NCBI GenBank assembly: GCA_050124775.1
Contig: JASFEP010000236.1
Span: 1-7,070 of the forward strand
DNA length: 7,070 nt
DNA from: WTAW01 sp050124775
GTDB lineage: Bacteria; Acidobacteriota; Aminicenantia; Aminicenantales; Aminicenantaceae
Direction of reading: 5' to 3'
Shown here piece by piece: positions 6,563-7,070 of the stretch (the first letter of the stretch is position 1; each line of letters begins with the position of its first letter). Position numbers and translations under genes: made by a program. Under the pieces are notes generated by a model. That model saw nothing but the letters and a program-made list of their open reading frames with translations, had not been told where the DNA came from and searched no databases.

Positions 6563-6581
6563 AAACACATCGTATGTGTTT
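6563..6581. promoter_or_regulatory. Palindrome AAACACAT-CGT-ATGTGTTT between K3 and the zinc-ribbon gene
   Basis: Perfect 8-bp arms around a 3-base centre, starting 18 bases after the K3 stop. On the minus strand only three Ts end the stem, so it would be a poor terminator for K3. On the plus strand five Ts occur, but no plus-strand gene is present. A protein-binding site or weak 3' hairpin is equally possible. Confidence 0.42.
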
Positions 6582-6599
6582 TTCTAACACGAAACGTCT

Positions 6600-7070
6600 T
6601 TAATACCCACTCTTCAGATCCGCCAGCTTCTTCTTCGCATCCTCAACTTCTTTAATCCCTGGGTCCGCATTCGTCCATAACTCCAGGAATTTTTCGTAGT
6701 GTGCGATAGCTTTTGGCGCATTTCCCTGGTCCTCATATATTCTGGCGACAAAATAATCAACTCTTGAGCTCCCCCAAAAAAAGTGGAAAGGATCTGCCAT
6801 ACTCGTTTCACTTCTATTCACTTCATTAGGGTATTGGAGGTAGGATTGTATGGCCTTCTCTGTTTCTCCCAGAAGCGCAAGGCTCTTCGACATCAATATC
6901 GCGTAACGGGCAGAATAATCCCGGGCTCTGAAAGAAACTTTTTCTAACGAATCCTTGGTTGCCTGACCCTTGCCTTGAGCCGCATGAATTTCTGCATTGA
7001 GCAGATGATTATAATCCATGTTCAGCATGTCGTAATTTTTATCACGAATATACTTCTCTATTTTTGCTGC
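6600..7070 (-). CDS. TPR-domain protein, C-terminal part, probably a third kinase of the family (K3)
   Basis: The frame is open from the right edge of the window to the TAA at 6600-6602 and shows 156 residues. The ATG at 7028 is internal, because the frame continues upstream without a stop and with protein-like sequence (KIEKYIRDKNYD). Visible content is helical TPR sequence, with a final repeat containing PKAIAHYEKFLELW followed by ADPGIKEVEDAKKKLADLKSGY. The same signature ends K1 and the stump at 3548-3679, which places K3 in the same family. The kinase, membrane and TolB-like parts would lie outside the window, so calling it a kinase is inference; it could be a TPR-only protein. The next gene on the same strand is the zinc-ribbon microprotein, 93 bases further on. 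Confidence 0.85.
   Translation of the reverse strand, partial: AAKIEKYIRDKNYDMLNMDYNHLLNAEIHAAQGKGQATKDSLEKVSFRARDYSARYAILMSKSLALLGETEKAIQSYLQYPNEVNRSETSMADPFHFFWGSSRVDYFVARIYEDQGNAPKAIAHYEKFLELWTNADPGIKEVEDAKKKLADLKSGY

Noticed and set aside
6563..6581. Intrinsic terminator for K3
   Set aside because: The stem is AT-rich and is followed by only three Ts on the relevant strand, so I list it as a palindrome of unknown role.
6614..6811. 65-codon minus-strand frame inside K3
   Set aside because: It is a shifted frame of the K3 TPR coding sequence.

Overview
This window looks like chromosomal DNA from an uncultured, moderately AT-leaning bacterium that carries an expanded family of Hanks-type Ser/Thr kinases fused to TPR domains. 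That architecture is common in Acidobacteriota/Aminicenantota-like and related candidate lineages. The taxonomic guess rests on protein style alone and is weak. Every gene I can support lies on the minus strand, so the biological reading order is from right to left.

Layout in transcription order. (1) 7070-6600: the C-terminal end of a TPR protein (K3) that enters from the right edge. (2) 6599-6507: a short gap with two perfect interrupted palindromes whose centres are about 40 bp apart. (3) 6506-6372: a 44-residue zinc-ribbon microprotein. (4) 6371-6190: an upstream cassette with a promoter and a degenerate coding remnant. (5) 6189-3682: a complete 835-residue receptor-like kinase (K2), with a zinc ribbon, a kinase domain, one membrane segment, a TolB-like domain and TPRs. 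(6) 3679-3548: the 3' stump of another kinase/TPR gene, ending at a small hairpin. (7) 3547-3113: 435 bases with no intact gene. This stretch holds a degraded reading frame (3460-3158), a second copy of the upstream cassette and the K1 promoter; I see nothing recognisable in 3464-3531. (8) 3112-1: a second kinase (K1) of at least 1037 residues, whose last few codons lie beyond the left edge.

K1 and K2 are paralogues. Residues 1-320 align without a gap at about 73% identity (hand count, 235/320), whereas almost nothing aligns beyond the membrane segment except the start of the TolB-like domain. Their upstream regions are also copies (3113-3281 against 6190-6368), including the same extended -10 promoter and the same unusual AGGGGGT ribosome-binding site. 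This is a duplicating cassette of promoter plus kinase, with a different extracytoplasmic module attached to each copy. The stump at 3548-3679 and the truncated frames upstream of K1 and K2 are debris from that process.

The likely working model is inference. The cytoplasmic kinase domains share targets or chemistry, while the TolB-like/TPR parts outside the membrane sense different ligands or partners. No substrate or signal can be read from the sequence. I found no RNA genes, CRISPR arrays, transposase genes or plus-strand genes.
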